A stretch of DNA of 50,099 nucleotides. It comes from Candidatus Yanofskyibacteriota bacterium (lineage in GTDB: Bacteria; Patescibacteriota; Minisyncoccia; 2-02-FULL-40-12; IGHO2-01-FULL-4-A). Both the position numbers and the translations under genes were made by a program. A model generated the notes under the pieces. That model had not been told where the DNA came from, ran no database searches, and was given only the letters and a program-made list of their open reading frames with translations. Below are positions 26,995 through 36,497 of this stretch, in pieces (position 1 is the first letter of the stretch; each line of letters begins with the position of its first letter). The stretch is from the NCBI GenBank assembly GCA_903897805.1, contig CAIUCV010000008.1, positions 1 through 50,099 of the forward strand, in the 5' to 3' direction.

Positions 26995-27780
26995 TTATCT
27001 ATGCCGCATTCTGCGATGCATGCGCAAATGGTCAATTGCGCCGACTTCTTCTTCTCGAATGGCGCGGCCGGTAAGCGCAAGGAACGCATCTTCTAAAGAC
27101 GAGGTGTTGGTCTGATGCTTTAGCTCCTGCGGTGAACCCTGAGCGACGATTTTACCTTTGTCAATAATTGCAACTTGCTTTGCAACGCGATCGGCTTCTT
27201 CCATATAGTGAGTGGTAAAAAAGACCGTCATTCGCTCCTCTTTGTTTAAATTTTTGATATAGCTCCATATATGGTCTCTCGTTTGAGGATCAAGGCCAAG
27301 TGTCGGTTCGTCAAGAAAAAGAATTTTGGGATGGTGCACGAGTCCGCGGGCGATCTCAAGCCGCCGTTTCATGCCGCCCGAAAAATGTTTTACTAAATCA
27401 TCCTTTCGGTCCCAAAGTTCCACGAATCGCAATAACTGCTCAACCCGTCCCCGACGGATATCTTTCGGCACTTTATATAATACGCCGTGAAACTCCATGT
27501 TCTCATAAGCCGTAAGCTCCTCATCCAAACTCGGGTCCTGAAATACGATTCCGAATGAACGACGCGCTTCATTTTGGTCGGTAACCGGGTCATAACCGTT
27601 CAAGCGCATCTCGCCGGAAGTGGGATGCAAAAGCGTGGTGAGCATCCTGATTGTCGTAGTTTTCCCGGCACCGTTAGGGCCAAGAAATGCAAAAATCTCG
27701 CCGTCAGGAACGGAAAGGGAAATATTATCCACCGCCGTAAAATCATTAAACCTTTTTGTAAGATTTTTAACTTGAATCAT
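26995..27780 (-). CDS. ABC transporter ATP-binding protein (DrrA-like)
   Basis: Walker A GPNGAGKTT, signature HFSGGMKRRLEIARGL, LFLDEPTLGLDP. Confidence 0.93.
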   Translation of the reverse strand: MIQVKNLTKRFNDFTAVDNISLSVPDGEIFAFLGPNGAGKTTTIRMLTTLLHPTSGEMRLNGYDPVTDQNEARRSFGIVFQDPSLDEELTAYENMEFHGVLYKVPKDIRRGRVEQLLRFVELWDRKDDLVKHFSGGMKRRLEIARGLVHHPKILFLDEPTLGLDPQTRDHIWSYIKNLNKEERMTVFFTTHYMEEADRVAKQVAIIDKGKIVAQGSPQELKHQTNTSSLEDAFLALTGRAIREEEVGAIDHLRMHRRMRHR

Positions 27781-27781
27781 G

Positions 27782-29005
27782 TTATTCGTATCTTAATGCT
27801 TCTATTGGATTCAAACCAGCGGCACGGCGGGCGGGGTAGTAGCCGAAACTAATCCCAATGGCGGCGGATACGCCGAATGCCAATAAAATTGAAAATAACG
27901 AAATTGAAGTCGTGAGTCCGCCAAAGTGCGAGATAAGCAAGCTCAAAATCCATCCCAGAACAACACCGACGCCTCCTCCGGTAAAAGTTAACATCACTGC
28001 TTCCGCCAAAAATTGAAGATTAATATCCCTGCTTTTCGCACCTATGGCTTTGCGCAGGCCTATTTCCCTCGTTCTTTCGGTTACTGTCGTAAGCATCATA
28101 TTCATTATCCCGATACCACCAACGACAAGAGATATACCAGCTATGGCACCCAGGAATATCGTAAGCGTGTTGGTAATTGAGGAGGCAGTTGCAATAATAT
28201 CTGCCTGATTGAGAGTGCTAAAATCGGCAAGAGTCGGATCTGATATATGGTGCCGATCGAGCAAAAGATTAGTGATTTGCGCCTGCATATCCGTCATTGA
28301 CTGCTGGTCAACCGCTTGGACGTTAATGTCGCTCACGTACTCATGGCCGGTTAAAAAACGCTGGGCAGTGGAAATTGGAATATAAATTACATCATCGGGG
28401 TTGCTAAAGCCACTTCCGCCTTTTGCTTTAGTAACGCCAACAATCTTAAAGATAACTCCCTTTATCCGTATTGTCTGGCCGGTAGGATCTACACTTTCCC
28501 CAAAAAGATCATCGCGGGTAGTTGGCCCGAGCACTGCTACTTTGGCAAGACCTTTCACTTGCTGGTCATCAATAAATGATCCGGTGTCAATCTCAACGTT
28601 TTTTACTGAAGGATAGGCCGCTACTGTTCCTATTACTTGAGTATTGGTATTGGTTCCCCGTGCAGTAATTTGATAACGGCCGTCAACTTCTGGCGCGATG
28701 GCTTGGGTAAGCGAAATCTGCTGCTGAATCGCATCGGCATCAGCTAAAGTAAGAGTTTGGGAGCTGCCACGGCCGGCGTTTACTTCCATTCCCGGCCCGC
28801 GCTGGGCACCAGGCATAACGATTATCAAATTAGACCCAAGCGACTGGATGCTTGACTCAATGGTGCTTTGCACGCCTTGGCCGATTGAAACCATGGCGAT
28901 GACCGAACCGATACCGATTATGATGCCAAGCATGGTCAGGCCCGTCCGCGCTTTATTCACCAAAAGGGCCGCAGATGTCTCTTTAAATAAATCGGAAATA
29001 GTCAT
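27782..29005 (-). CDS. MacB-type ABC transporter permease (FtsX domain)
   Basis: [54 protein letters not shown]. Confidence 0.92.
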   Translation of the reverse strand: MTISDLFKETSAALLVNKARTGLTMLGIIIGIGSVIAMVSIGQGVQSTIESSIQSLGSNLIIVMPGAQRGPGMEVNAGRGSSQTLTLADADAIQQQISLTQAIAPEVDGRYQITARGTNTNTQVIGTVAAYPSVKNVEIDTGSFIDDQQVKGLAKVAVLGPTTRDDLFGESVDPTGQTIRIKGVIFKIVGVTKAKGGSGFSNPDDVIYIPISTAQRFLTGHEYVSDINVQAVDQQSMTDMQAQITNLLLDRHHISDPTLADFSTLNQADIIATASSITNTLTIFLGAIAGISLVVGGIGIMNMMLTTVTERTREIGLRKAIGAKSRDINLQFLAEAVMLTFTGGGVGVVLGWILSLLISHFGGLTTSISLFSILLAFGVSAAIGISFGYYPARRAAGLNPIEALRYE

Positions 29006-29016
29006 GTTCGTTGTTG

Positions 29017-29727
29017 TCAGGCAATATTATGCACCTTCCTCTTATTTTTATTTTTTTCATCGCTGACGATAGCACCATCCAAAATATGGATTATTCTGTC
29101 GGTATGTTCCGCCACGTATCGTTCATGGGTAATGAGAATAATGGTACGACGCTGTTTTTCATTTAAAGCTTGGAATGTATCAAGTACAATTTCCCCGGTC
29201 TTGGTATCAAGATTTCCCGTGGGCTCATCGGCGAGAATTAGAGAAGGATTATTAACGAGCGCCCTGGCGATTGCGACGCGCTGCATCTGCCCACCCGAGA
29301 GCTGATTGGAATGGTGATAAAAATGCGACTCATCCAATCCGGCATTCTCAAGGGCCGCTTTCGCCCTTGCTTCCCGTTCCCCGCTTGGCAAGCCGGCGTA
29401 AATTAACGGCAGGACCACATTGCGGAGAACTGTTGTCCGGGGTAATAAATTAAAAGATTGGAACACAAATCCGAGTTTGTTCTTTCTGATATCCGCCAGC
29501 TCATCGTCGGAAAGTTTGGAAACATCCTGGCCATCCAAAAGATACTTGCCGCTAGTTGGCGTATCAAGGGCACCGATTATATGCATTAACGTTGATTTGC
29601 CGGAACCGGAAGGCCCCATAATGGCGATGAATTCCCCGTCATTTATCTCAAAAGAAACCCCTTTGAGGGCAACAGTTTTTACATCTCCGCTATTATAAAT
29701 TTTTGTGATGTTGTCGCATTTAATCAT
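29017..29727 (-). CDS. MacB/LolD-type ABC transporter ATPase
   Basis: [41 protein letters not shown]. Confidence 0.94.
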   Translation of the reverse strand: MIKCDNITKIYNSGDVKTVALKGVSFEINDGEFIAIMGPSGSGKSTLMHIIGALDTPTSGKYLLDGQDVSKLSDDELADIRKNKLGFVFQSFNLLPRTTVLRNVVLPLIYAGLPSGEREARAKAALENAGLDESHFYHHSNQLSGGQMQRVAIARALVNNPSLILADEPTGNLDTKTGEIVLDTFQALNEKQRRTIILITHERYVAEHTDRIIHILDGAIVSDEKNKNKRKVHNIA

Positions 29728-29739
29728 CGGGGTAAAAAG

Positions 29740-31500
29740 TTAGCGAAGCGGGGTTATGTTTCTGGTGGAACCGCCGCTACTACCACCAAAAATACTTCTG
29801 GTGGTCTGGGTAGACTGGGCCTGAGTCGTTGTAGATGACGGGGTTATGGTCCTTGTTATCACCAAATCGCCCGCCTTTAGCCCGCTCGTAACCTCCGATA
29901 CCGTATCGTTGGACAATCCGATTTCAACCGCTTGCTGGAGGGGCGCAGGATTTAAGATAACACCCGTTGTGCTGTTGGCAGCGTTTGCCAGAAGCTGGCT
30001 GGCGGCAGTTGCATCTTGAGGTACTTCAACGTAACTTGTCCCTCCCGCAGACTTGATCGCAGAATTGGGGACCATCAAAACGTTCTGTTTCGCATTAGTA
30101 ATAATGTCGGCGGAGACACTCATGCCGGGTTTAACTCTGGTATCCTGCGTATCAAAATTAATTTTTACGGTGTAAGTCACAACTCCTTGACTAACCGTCC
30201 CCAAGGTATCAATTTCCGACACCTCGCCCGTTATCGTGAGATCCGTGATAGCGTCAAATGTAAGCGTGGCTTTCTGGCCGACTTGAACTTTGGCGGCGTC
30301 AACTTCGTTAAGAGAAATTTCGGCAATGCTCTGGTTCGTAATCATCGTTGCTACGACAGTGCCGCTGGAAACAGAATCTCCCTTTTCAACCGCAACGTTC
30401 GCCACAGTGCCGGCAAAAGGAGCCCGTATGTATAAATGGGCAAGATTATCGTTGGCATCCGAAAGCGCAGCTTCTTTCTGGGAAATCAGATTTTCTTGAT
30501 CCGTAAGATCTAAAGGATCCCCCATCCCAGCGCTTGTTATTGCTTGCTCTTGCGAGCGGATTGAACTTATAGACCCGGAAACCCCGCTCATACAGCTATT
30601 TAGGGTACCGAAAAAACTGGCAAGATTTTTCTGATAAGTCGTTATCTGGGCCGGAATGGCAGAGACGCCCGCACCAGCTTGTTTATTTTGTTCATTAATA
30701 TCCGATATTAATGCGTCAATCATATTTTGTTCGCTCTTTACTGCCTGAACGGCTAAACGCAAAGTAGATAATGTATTGTCCAGCGTCGGTTTTAATGTTT
30801 CCGGCTTTATATCAAGAAGGCGCAGCTCTCTATATTGGCTGAGGGCTGATTCATAAGATGCTTCTGCTGCAGTAAAATCATCTTCGGCAAGATGAGAAAA
30901 CTGATTAAATGCCCTGAGTTCATCAATGTCTGCTATACGATTTCCATATTCGCAAATATTAGGAGAGCAACTGCCTTTCAATGTATCGCCGTACAAAACA
31001 TCGTTTGCTCCGTTCATTATATCTACTAATTCCGAGAAGGCGTTGGAAATTTGGTTAAGACCATCTTCATAAGATTTTTCCAGGCTATCGGTACGATTTT
31101 GCTGGCTTGTTCCTTGGTCAATTTTAAATTTTTCCAAAGATATTCTCGCATTATCCAGGGCTAACTGGGCATCCCGTACGGCTTTTTGGGCATCAGTTAT
31201 ATCAAGTTGTGCCAATAGTGTCCCCGTTTTGACCTGCTGGCCGTTTTTCACACCGACATAAATGACATCGCCCGAAGCTTTCGGTTTTACATCCACCTGA
31301 TTTGAAACGGAAACCTGTCCGCTGCCGGAAACTGAAGTGATGATGGTCCCCTGCTGAACGGCAGCCAATGCATAACGAGTTACCGCGGAACTACTGCCTA
31401 ACTTTTGGTAGCCGAAATATGAACCTAGAATAATTACGAGGACCAAAAATACCGTGGTGATTTTGTGCTGCGATATAAATTGTTTAATTTTTTGAAACAT
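29740..31500 (-). CDS. RND/HlyD-family membrane fusion protein (MacA-like)
   Basis: VSGSGQVSVSNQVDVKPKASGDVIYVGVKNGQQVKTGTLLAQLD; coiled coil; IRAPFAGTVANVAVEKGDSV. Confidence 0.9.
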   Translation of the reverse strand: MFQKIKQFISQHKITTVFLVLVIILGSYFGYQKLGSSSAVTRYALAAVQQGTIITSVSGSGQVSVSNQVDVKPKASGDVIYVGVKNGQQVKTGTLLAQLDITDAQKAVRDAQLALDNARISLEKFKIDQGTSQQNRTDSLEKSYEDGLNQISNAFSELVDIMNGANDVLYGDTLKGSCSPNICEYGNRIADIDELRAFNQFSHLAEDDFTAAEASYESALSQYRELRLLDIKPETLKPTLDNTLSTLRLAVQAVKSEQNMIDALISDINEQNKQAGAGVSAIPAQITTYQKNLASFFGTLNSCMSGVSGSISSIRSQEQAITSAGMGDPLDLTDQENLISQKEAALSDANDNLAHLYIRAPFAGTVANVAVEKGDSVSSGTVVATMITNQSIAEISLNEVDAAKVQVGQKATLTFDAITDLTITGEVSEIDTLGTVSQGVVTYTVKINFDTQDTRVKPGMSVSADIITNAKQNVLMVPNSAIKSAGGTSYVEVPQDATAASQLLANAANSTTGVILNPAPLQQAVEIGLSNDTVSEVTSGLKAGDLVITRTITPSSTTTQAQSTQTTRSIFGGSSGGSTRNITPLR

Positions 31501-31527
31501 AGTTTTTGGTAATTAATATTTCCGCCG

Positions 31528-32076
31528 TTACCGCATCATCGGCATTGGTATGGAAGGCACTGGCATAAACGGCGTAACTCTGATAAATTTGGCTTCTATC
31601 TGGCCTAAATTATTCGGATCTCCGATAACCACGACATTATCATTGATTTTAAGATCGCCGGGTTTTATGGTTTCTCGCAAACGCTGGATTGTTGTGTCAT
31701 TTTTTATTAACACTGATTTCTCAACATTATCCGGGCCCTTGATAACCAGGGTTGCCGCTTGTCCCGAGTCCGCCTGCGGTGAGCCCGTCGAACCCGTCGA
31801 GGGATCAATCTTTATAACTTGCCCGAAAGTCCCGTGAGCATCAATAAGGTCTCCCCCGCTGAAATCTTTGGCAAAATTTCCCATGAATCCCTCTCTGGGA
31901 CCGCCGAAATTGCGGCTATAATTTTCTCCCCACGCATAGGAAAATCTGGCCTTGCGATATCCAACCGCCGCACCTAAGGTGAATGCTCCCACCAACAGCG
32001 CGAGGCCAAAAAGAACAACGATTATAACAACGAAGGTTTTTGATTTTATAAAATTCAGAAAATTATTCGTATCCAT
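31528..32076 (-). CDS. DUF5666-like membrane-anchored protein with in-frame REP-like insertion
   Basis: N-terminal TM; GTFGQVIKIDPSTGSTGSPQADSGQAATLVIKG. Confidence 0.6.
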   Translation of the reverse strand: MDTNNFLNFIKSKTFVVIIVVLFGLALLVGAFTLGAAVGYRKARFSYAWGENYSRNFGGPREGFMGNFAKDFSGGDLIDAHGTFGQVIKIDPSTGSTGSPQADSGQAATLVIKGPDNVEKSVLIKNDTTIQRLRETIKPGDLKINDNVVVIGDPNNLGQIEAKFIRVTPFMPVPSIPMPMMR

Positions 32077-32143
32077 TATGTTTTAAACTTCCGATATAAG
32101 TACGGGTAGCTCGTGTAATAAACCCAAGTTACTTGTGGCGGAA

Positions 32144-32569
32144 TTAGTGTTTTTGCTTGTTAATTAATTTCATAAGCGATAAGAACTTTTCAAAATAAAC
32201 GCCGGCCAACCTTACGAAAAGCAAAAATAGAGCAAGCGGAATAAGGAAAAACAAGAGATAAGCCCCGGGCATTGACTCAAAAACTGAAAGTAGAAAGCTT
32301 TGCCAATATTTCAACACCATTTTGGGATCGGAAAAGATAAGGGACAAAAACGGGCCGAAACTGGATTGGATAAGCACTTGTTTAAGGCCGATAAACGCAA
32401 AGACGGAAAGAAAAACAAAAATTAAAAGGGCGGAAACAAAAAACCCGAGGTGCTTTCTCGCCATGCCGAGCTGTTTTTCCAGCTTCAGGCGCTTTATGAT
32501 GCGCGAGAAGAGGCCCCGAGGAGGTGCCGCCGGGGAGATATATGTAAATATCCGTCTCTCGTCTCGCAT
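32144..32569 (-). CDS. Hypothetical membrane protein following the ECF sigma gene (possible anti-sigma)
   Basis: 141 aa; cytosolic N-terminus then two TM segments; gene order. Confidence 0.5.
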   Translation of the reverse strand: MRDERRIFTYISPAAPPRGLFSRIIKRLKLEKQLGMARKHLGFFVSALLIFVFLSVFAFIGLKQVLIQSSFGPFLSLIFSDPKMVLKYWQSFLLSVFESMPGAYLLFFLIPLALFLLFVRLAGVYFEKFLSLMKLINKQKH

Positions 32570-32605
32570 AGATAGTAATACGAGCTACTTATGCGTTTTG
32601 GTGCA

Positions 32606-33214
32606 TTAGCTCTTCCTGTGAGAGTCGGTAAGGAGAATTTTTTTCAGCAAAGATAAGCTCCTGCGGTAATGGCTTTTTACAGTATTCAGGGGTTTATTTA
32701 GGCGTTCGGCAATTTCACGGAAGTTAAGGTCATCATTAATGCGAAGGTTGACGACGGCATTATAATCACCGGGCAATCGCGCTAGGGCAAATGCTAACTT
32801 TTTGGAGGTTTCTTGAAGCACCAATCGCTCGGTAATTGAGGGAGATTCATCGGCCAGTGAGTTTGCAAAATTATCGTCTCTGGCCTCGTCCTGAATCACG
32901 GAAAATGGCAGGGCGTTTTTCTTCTTTAGCCAGTCAATGGCAGTGCGCTTGGCAATGGTAAAAATCCAAGTCTTAAAACTCCCCTTCTTGGGGTCAAATC
33001 CCTTCGACGGACTTAGGGCAGGCTTTTTGAGATTCCGCCAAACCTTCACGAAAACCTCTTGAGTAATGTCCGAGGCATTGTCCTGATTGCCGGTATAGTT
33101 GCGCGTGAAAGCGTATATAAGCGGCAGATACCGCTTAATTAAATCCTCCAAGGCGTGCTCGTCATTGCTCTTGAGGTATCGCCAAACTAATTGTTCGTCG
33201 TTGGGACGATTCAT
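32606..33214 (-). CDS. RNA polymerase sigma factor, ECF/sigma-70 family
   Basis: DASDITQEVFVKVWRNL...GSFKTWIFTIAKRTAIDWLKKK; region 4 LRINDDLNFREIAERLNKPLNTVKSHYRRSL. Confidence 0.92.
   Translation of the reverse strand: MNRPNDEQLVWRYLKSNDEHALEDLIKRYLPLIYAFTRNYTGNQDNASDITQEVFVKVWRNLKKPALSPSKGFDPKKGSFKTWIFTIAKRTAIDWLKKKNALPFSVIQDEARDDNFANSLADESPSITERLVLQETSKKLAFALARLPGDYNAVVNLRINDDLNFREIAERLNKPLNTVKSHYRRSLSLLKKILLTDSHRKS
32999..33022. repeat. 24-nt REP-like in-frame insertion in sigma factor
   Basis: TCCCTTCGACGGACTTAGGGCAGG, encodes PALSPSKG on minus strand. Confidence 0.65.
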
Positions 33215-33271
33215 GGTTATTTTTAGTATATCACAAAAACGCCTGAAAATAAAGTGACAAATCCCAATTGG

Positions 33272-33493
33272 TTAATAAGGAATCTCAAATACTTTTTGTT
33301 TGGATTTAGCTCCGGCGAGGATTTTAATTTGCGATTTGGGAATATTAAGATGCCGCGCGAGCGCATTGATTGCGGCAGAGTTCGCCTTGCCTTCCCGGGG
33401 AGGAGATTTGGTATGGATCTCAAAATGAGCAGGGTCTATTCTTTTAACGCTATCTGTTTTTGAATTTGGTTTTACCTTAACAAAAATTTTCAC
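33272..33493 (-). CDS. DUF167 (YggU-family) protein
   Basis: MKIFVKVKPNSK...PPREGKANSAAINALARHLNIPKSQIKILAGAKSKQK. Confidence 0.9.
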   Translation of the reverse strand: MKIFVKVKPNSKTDSVKRIDPAHFEIHTKSPPREGKANSAAINALARHLNIPKSQIKILAGAKSKQKVFEIPY

Positions 33494-33564
33494 GGCTTGA
33501 GTTGATAATTAATTTGCCCGATACTACTCTTTCTGATATCATTATGAACTGTAAAGCTTAGTTA

Positions 33565-33690
33565 ACAAACTGGTTTCAAAGTGAAGTCGGTGAAAATCCG
33601 ACACTGTCGCGCAATGGTAAGTTTCTAATTTTAGAAACAAGTCCAATCCTTTGAAATCGATAAATAATCGCCCGCGTCAGGCAAACTTCT
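33565..33690 (+). ncRNA. Cobalamin riboswitch
   Basis: Conserved core AAGTGAAGTCGGTGAAAATCCGACACTGTCGCGCAATGGTAAG...AAGTCC...GTCAGGC. Confidence 0.88.
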
Positions 33691-33695
33691 AAAAT

Positions 33696-33720
33696 AAAAC
33701 ATCGCCTGTCGGTGTTTTTT
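33696..33720 (+). terminator. Intrinsic terminator of the riboswitch (attenuator)
   Basis: AAAACATCG CCTGT CGGTGTTTT TT. Confidence 0.8.
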
Positions 33721-33752
33721 GTTAGTTGTTTATCTCGCCGCGCGTAAGAAGC

Positions 33753-34298
33753 ATGGAAAGAGAAAATTTTCAGGGTTCGGTGAAGTATGTTATCGGCTGG
33801 ATATTGGTTCTGATAATTCGATTTGTCCCATTCAGGCCGCCAAATGTCGAACCGATAATGAGCACCTTGATGCCCTTCTCTAAAAAATACAAATGGTTTG
33901 GGGCATTAATATTTTCCTCAACCTCAATAATTATTTTTGATTTAGTAACTCACACCGTTGGCCTGTGGACATTAATTACCGCGTCAACTTACGGCGCAAT
34001 TGGTATCGCCTCAGCTTTTTATTTTGCCAAAAGAGAATCTAGCGCGATAAATTATCTGAAATTCTCCATCGTAGGAACCTTGGTTTTTGATGCTCTTACT
34101 GGTTTGTCCGTAGGTCCGTTATTTTTCGGCCAGTCATTTTTTAGCACTTTCTATGGCCAGATTCCCTTTACCCTTTATCATCTTGCGGGTAATATTACCC
34201 TTTCGCTTATCGTCAGCCCGTTGCTTTATAAATGGATATTGGTAAACCCCAAATTAGAAACCGCCAGTGTAATAAAAAAACTCGGCCTGGCAACCTAA
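33753..34298 (+). CDS. ECF-transporter S-component-like membrane protein (putative cobalamin-related uptake)
   Basis: 6 TM-like segments, S-component-like VFDALTGLSVGPLFFGQSFFSTFYGQIPFTLYHLAGNITLSLIVSPLLYKWI; downstream of cobalamin riboswitch; alternative start TTG 33726. Confidence 0.65.
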   Translation: MERENFQGSVKYVIGWILVLIIRFVPFRPPNVEPIMSTLMPFSKKYKWFGALIFSSTSIIIFDLVTHTVGLWTLITASTYGAIGIASAFYFAKRESSAINYLKFSIVGTLVFDALTGLSVGPLFFGQSFFSTFYGQIPFTLYHLAGNITLSLIVSPLLYKWILVNPKLETASVIKKLGLAT

Positions 34299-34534
34299 AT
34301 ATTGCGAAACTGGTTTTTATCACAGACCCTTGTGGCTGACATCTCCGGTCTGAAACCAGAGATATACGAGTATTGTAGGGGTTTTTGAGGGTCTTTTCTA
34401 GAGACAAATTTAGGGGTCTCGGTCAGGCCAATTTGTTCTTTATAATATTATCAAACTCTATAATTCTTCGGCCTGGATTATTTTTTCTGTGAATGTTAAA
34501 TGTAAGTAAGCCCAAGCTCAGAATAAAAGATTCC

Positions 34535-35779
34535 TTACTCATAGCGCAGAGCTTCTATCGGGCTCTTTTGTGCGGCTTTGCGTGCAGGATAGATACCAAA
34601 TACGAGACCGATAATAATAGAAACGCCTGCAGCGAGTCCAATTGCCGAAAACGGCAAAGCAAGGGTCCAACTAATCGTCGTGAAGCTAACTAAAATAAGA
34701 TATAGCCCGATTGTGAATAATGCACCTACTAGAATACCGACTAATCCACCGACAAAAGTAAGCAACGCCGCTTCAACTAAAAATTGCTGAATGATGTCCT
34801 TATTTGTGGCGCCAACGGCTTTGCGCAAACCAATCTCTTTGGTCCGTTCAACCACAGAAACCAGCATAATATTCATAATGCCTATGCCGCCAACAACCAA
34901 CGAAATGGAAGCAATGGCAGTTAAAAATAGTTTTAAAACCGTAGTTATACTATCTAACAAAGCCACGACATCCGCCTGGGTCATAACGGTAAAATCATCC
35001 TTGTTGGGATCGGTGATGCCGTGATTTTGGCGAAGAACAGAGATAACCCGCGATTCTACAAAGTTAATATCATAAGCGCTGTTTGCCTGTGCGACGATAT
35101 CGTTATAGTAATCAATTCCCAACATTTGTTTTTGAGCAACCGTAACCGGGAGGATGATCATATTATCCTGATCCAATCCCCCGGCCCCGACTCCCTTATG
35201 ATCAAGCACGCCGATAACTGTAAAGGTAATATTTTTTAAACGTACGGTTTTCCCAATCGGTTCAAAATTACTAAATAATGTTTTGGCGGTTCCGAAACCT
35301 AACACGGCGACATGATTGAATGAGTCGACGTCGTTTTGGGTGAAAGCATACCCCTTGGCAAGCGTGAAATTCCGAATCGCGAAAAAGTCCGGCATAGTAC
35401 CATCATATGTCACGGAGATATCATTGCTATTATAAACAACGCGAGCTTGTCCGCGTACCTCCGGGGCGGCTTTATCTATTGATGCTTCACGTTTTAGTGT
35501 GTCCAGATCATTCTTATTTAATGTCTTGATTATGATACCCAGCCCCGATGACGGCGCTGAAAATTTAGAACTTTTATTTGCGCCGGGTATGATGTAGATC
35601 AGATTAGAGCCGGCTCCTTGTACCTGGTTTAAAATTAAATCCTGGGCCGATTGCCCAACAGACATGAGCAAGATTACAGACGCAATTCCGATTACAATAC
35701 CGAGCATTGTGAGCGCCGTTCGGGTTTTTGAACGAAAAAGACCCTTTACTGCCGTTTTGAATATGTCACGAAGCTTCAT
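34535..35779 (-). CDS. MacB-type ABC transporter permease, second copy
   Basis: RTALTMLGIVIGIASVILLMSVGQS; GGIGIMNIMLVSVVERTKEIGLRKAVGATNKD. Confidence 0.92.
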   Translation of the reverse strand: MKLRDIFKTAVKGLFRSKTRTALTMLGIVIGIASVILLMSVGQSAQDLILNQVQGAGSNLIYIIPGANKSSKFSAPSSGLGIIIKTLNKNDLDTLKREASIDKAAPEVRGQARVVYNSNDISVTYDGTMPDFFAIRNFTLAKGYAFTQNDVDSFNHVAVLGFGTAKTLFSNFEPIGKTVRLKNITFTVIGVLDHKGVGAGGLDQDNMIILPVTVAQKQMLGIDYYNDIVAQANSAYDINFVESRVISVLRQNHGITDPNKDDFTVMTQADVVALLDSITTVLKLFLTAIASISLVVGGIGIMNIMLVSVVERTKEIGLRKAVGATNKDIIQQFLVEAALLTFVGGLVGILVGALFTIGLYLILVSFTTISWTLALPFSAIGLAAGVSIIIGLVFGIYPARKAAQKSPIEALRYE

Positions 35780-35783
35780 ATAT

Positions 35784-36488
35784 TTATTTAAAGAATTTGT
35801 GATGCTGATTTTTTACTATTTCCTTGTCGGATTCAACACCGCCATCTTTAATTGTAATAGTCCGATTGGCAAATTGGGCAGTATAAGTTTCATGGGTTAC
35901 CAGAATAATAGTGTGGCCTGCGGCATGTAAATCCTCTAGAATTTTTATGACTTGGGCTCCGGATTGAGAATCTAGGTTACCCGTCGGTTCATCGGCAAAA
36001 ATGACCTGAGGATCATTAACAAGAGCTCTTGCGATAGCTACGCGCTGTTTTTGACCGCCGGATAATTTGCCAGCTTCAACATTTATTTTATCCGCCAGTC
36101 CGACTGCTTTGACGGCGTCCTCTATGAGTTTTTTTCTATCCTTGATATTTACATCAGAATATAGCAAAGGTATCTCAACATTATCATAAACCGATGCATG
36201 CCCTAATAGATTAAACGATTGGAACACAAAACCCATTTCTTTATTGCGGATATAAGCCAACTCGGCGTCACTTAAGTCATGCATTTTTTTACCGAAAAAA
36301 GTATAGACACCGCTAGTCGGCCGATCCATAAAGCTTAGGATATGAAGCAAAGTAGACTTACCCGAACCGGAAGGACCAATTATGGCTACAAATTCACCCT
36401 GTCTGATTTCAAATGAGATATTATTTAACGCAATTGTCGGCGGGTCACTGTCATAATAAGCTTTTTGGATATTTTTAAGAGAAATCAT
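35784..36488 (-). CDS. MacB-type ABC transporter ATPase, second copy
   Basis: [41 protein letters not shown]. Confidence 0.94.
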   Translation of the reverse strand: MISLKNIQKAYYDSDPPTIALNNISFEIRQGEFVAIIGPSGSGKSTLLHILSFMDRPTSGVYTFFGKKMHDLSDAELAYIRNKEMGFVFQSFNLLGHASVYDNVEIPLLYSDVNIKDRKKLIEDAVKAVGLADKINVEAGKLSGGQKQRVAIARALVNDPQVIFADEPTGNLDSQSGAQVIKILEDLHAAGHTIILVTHETYTAQFANRTITIKDGGVESDKEIVKNQHHKFFK

Positions 36489-36497
36489 AAATTGAGT

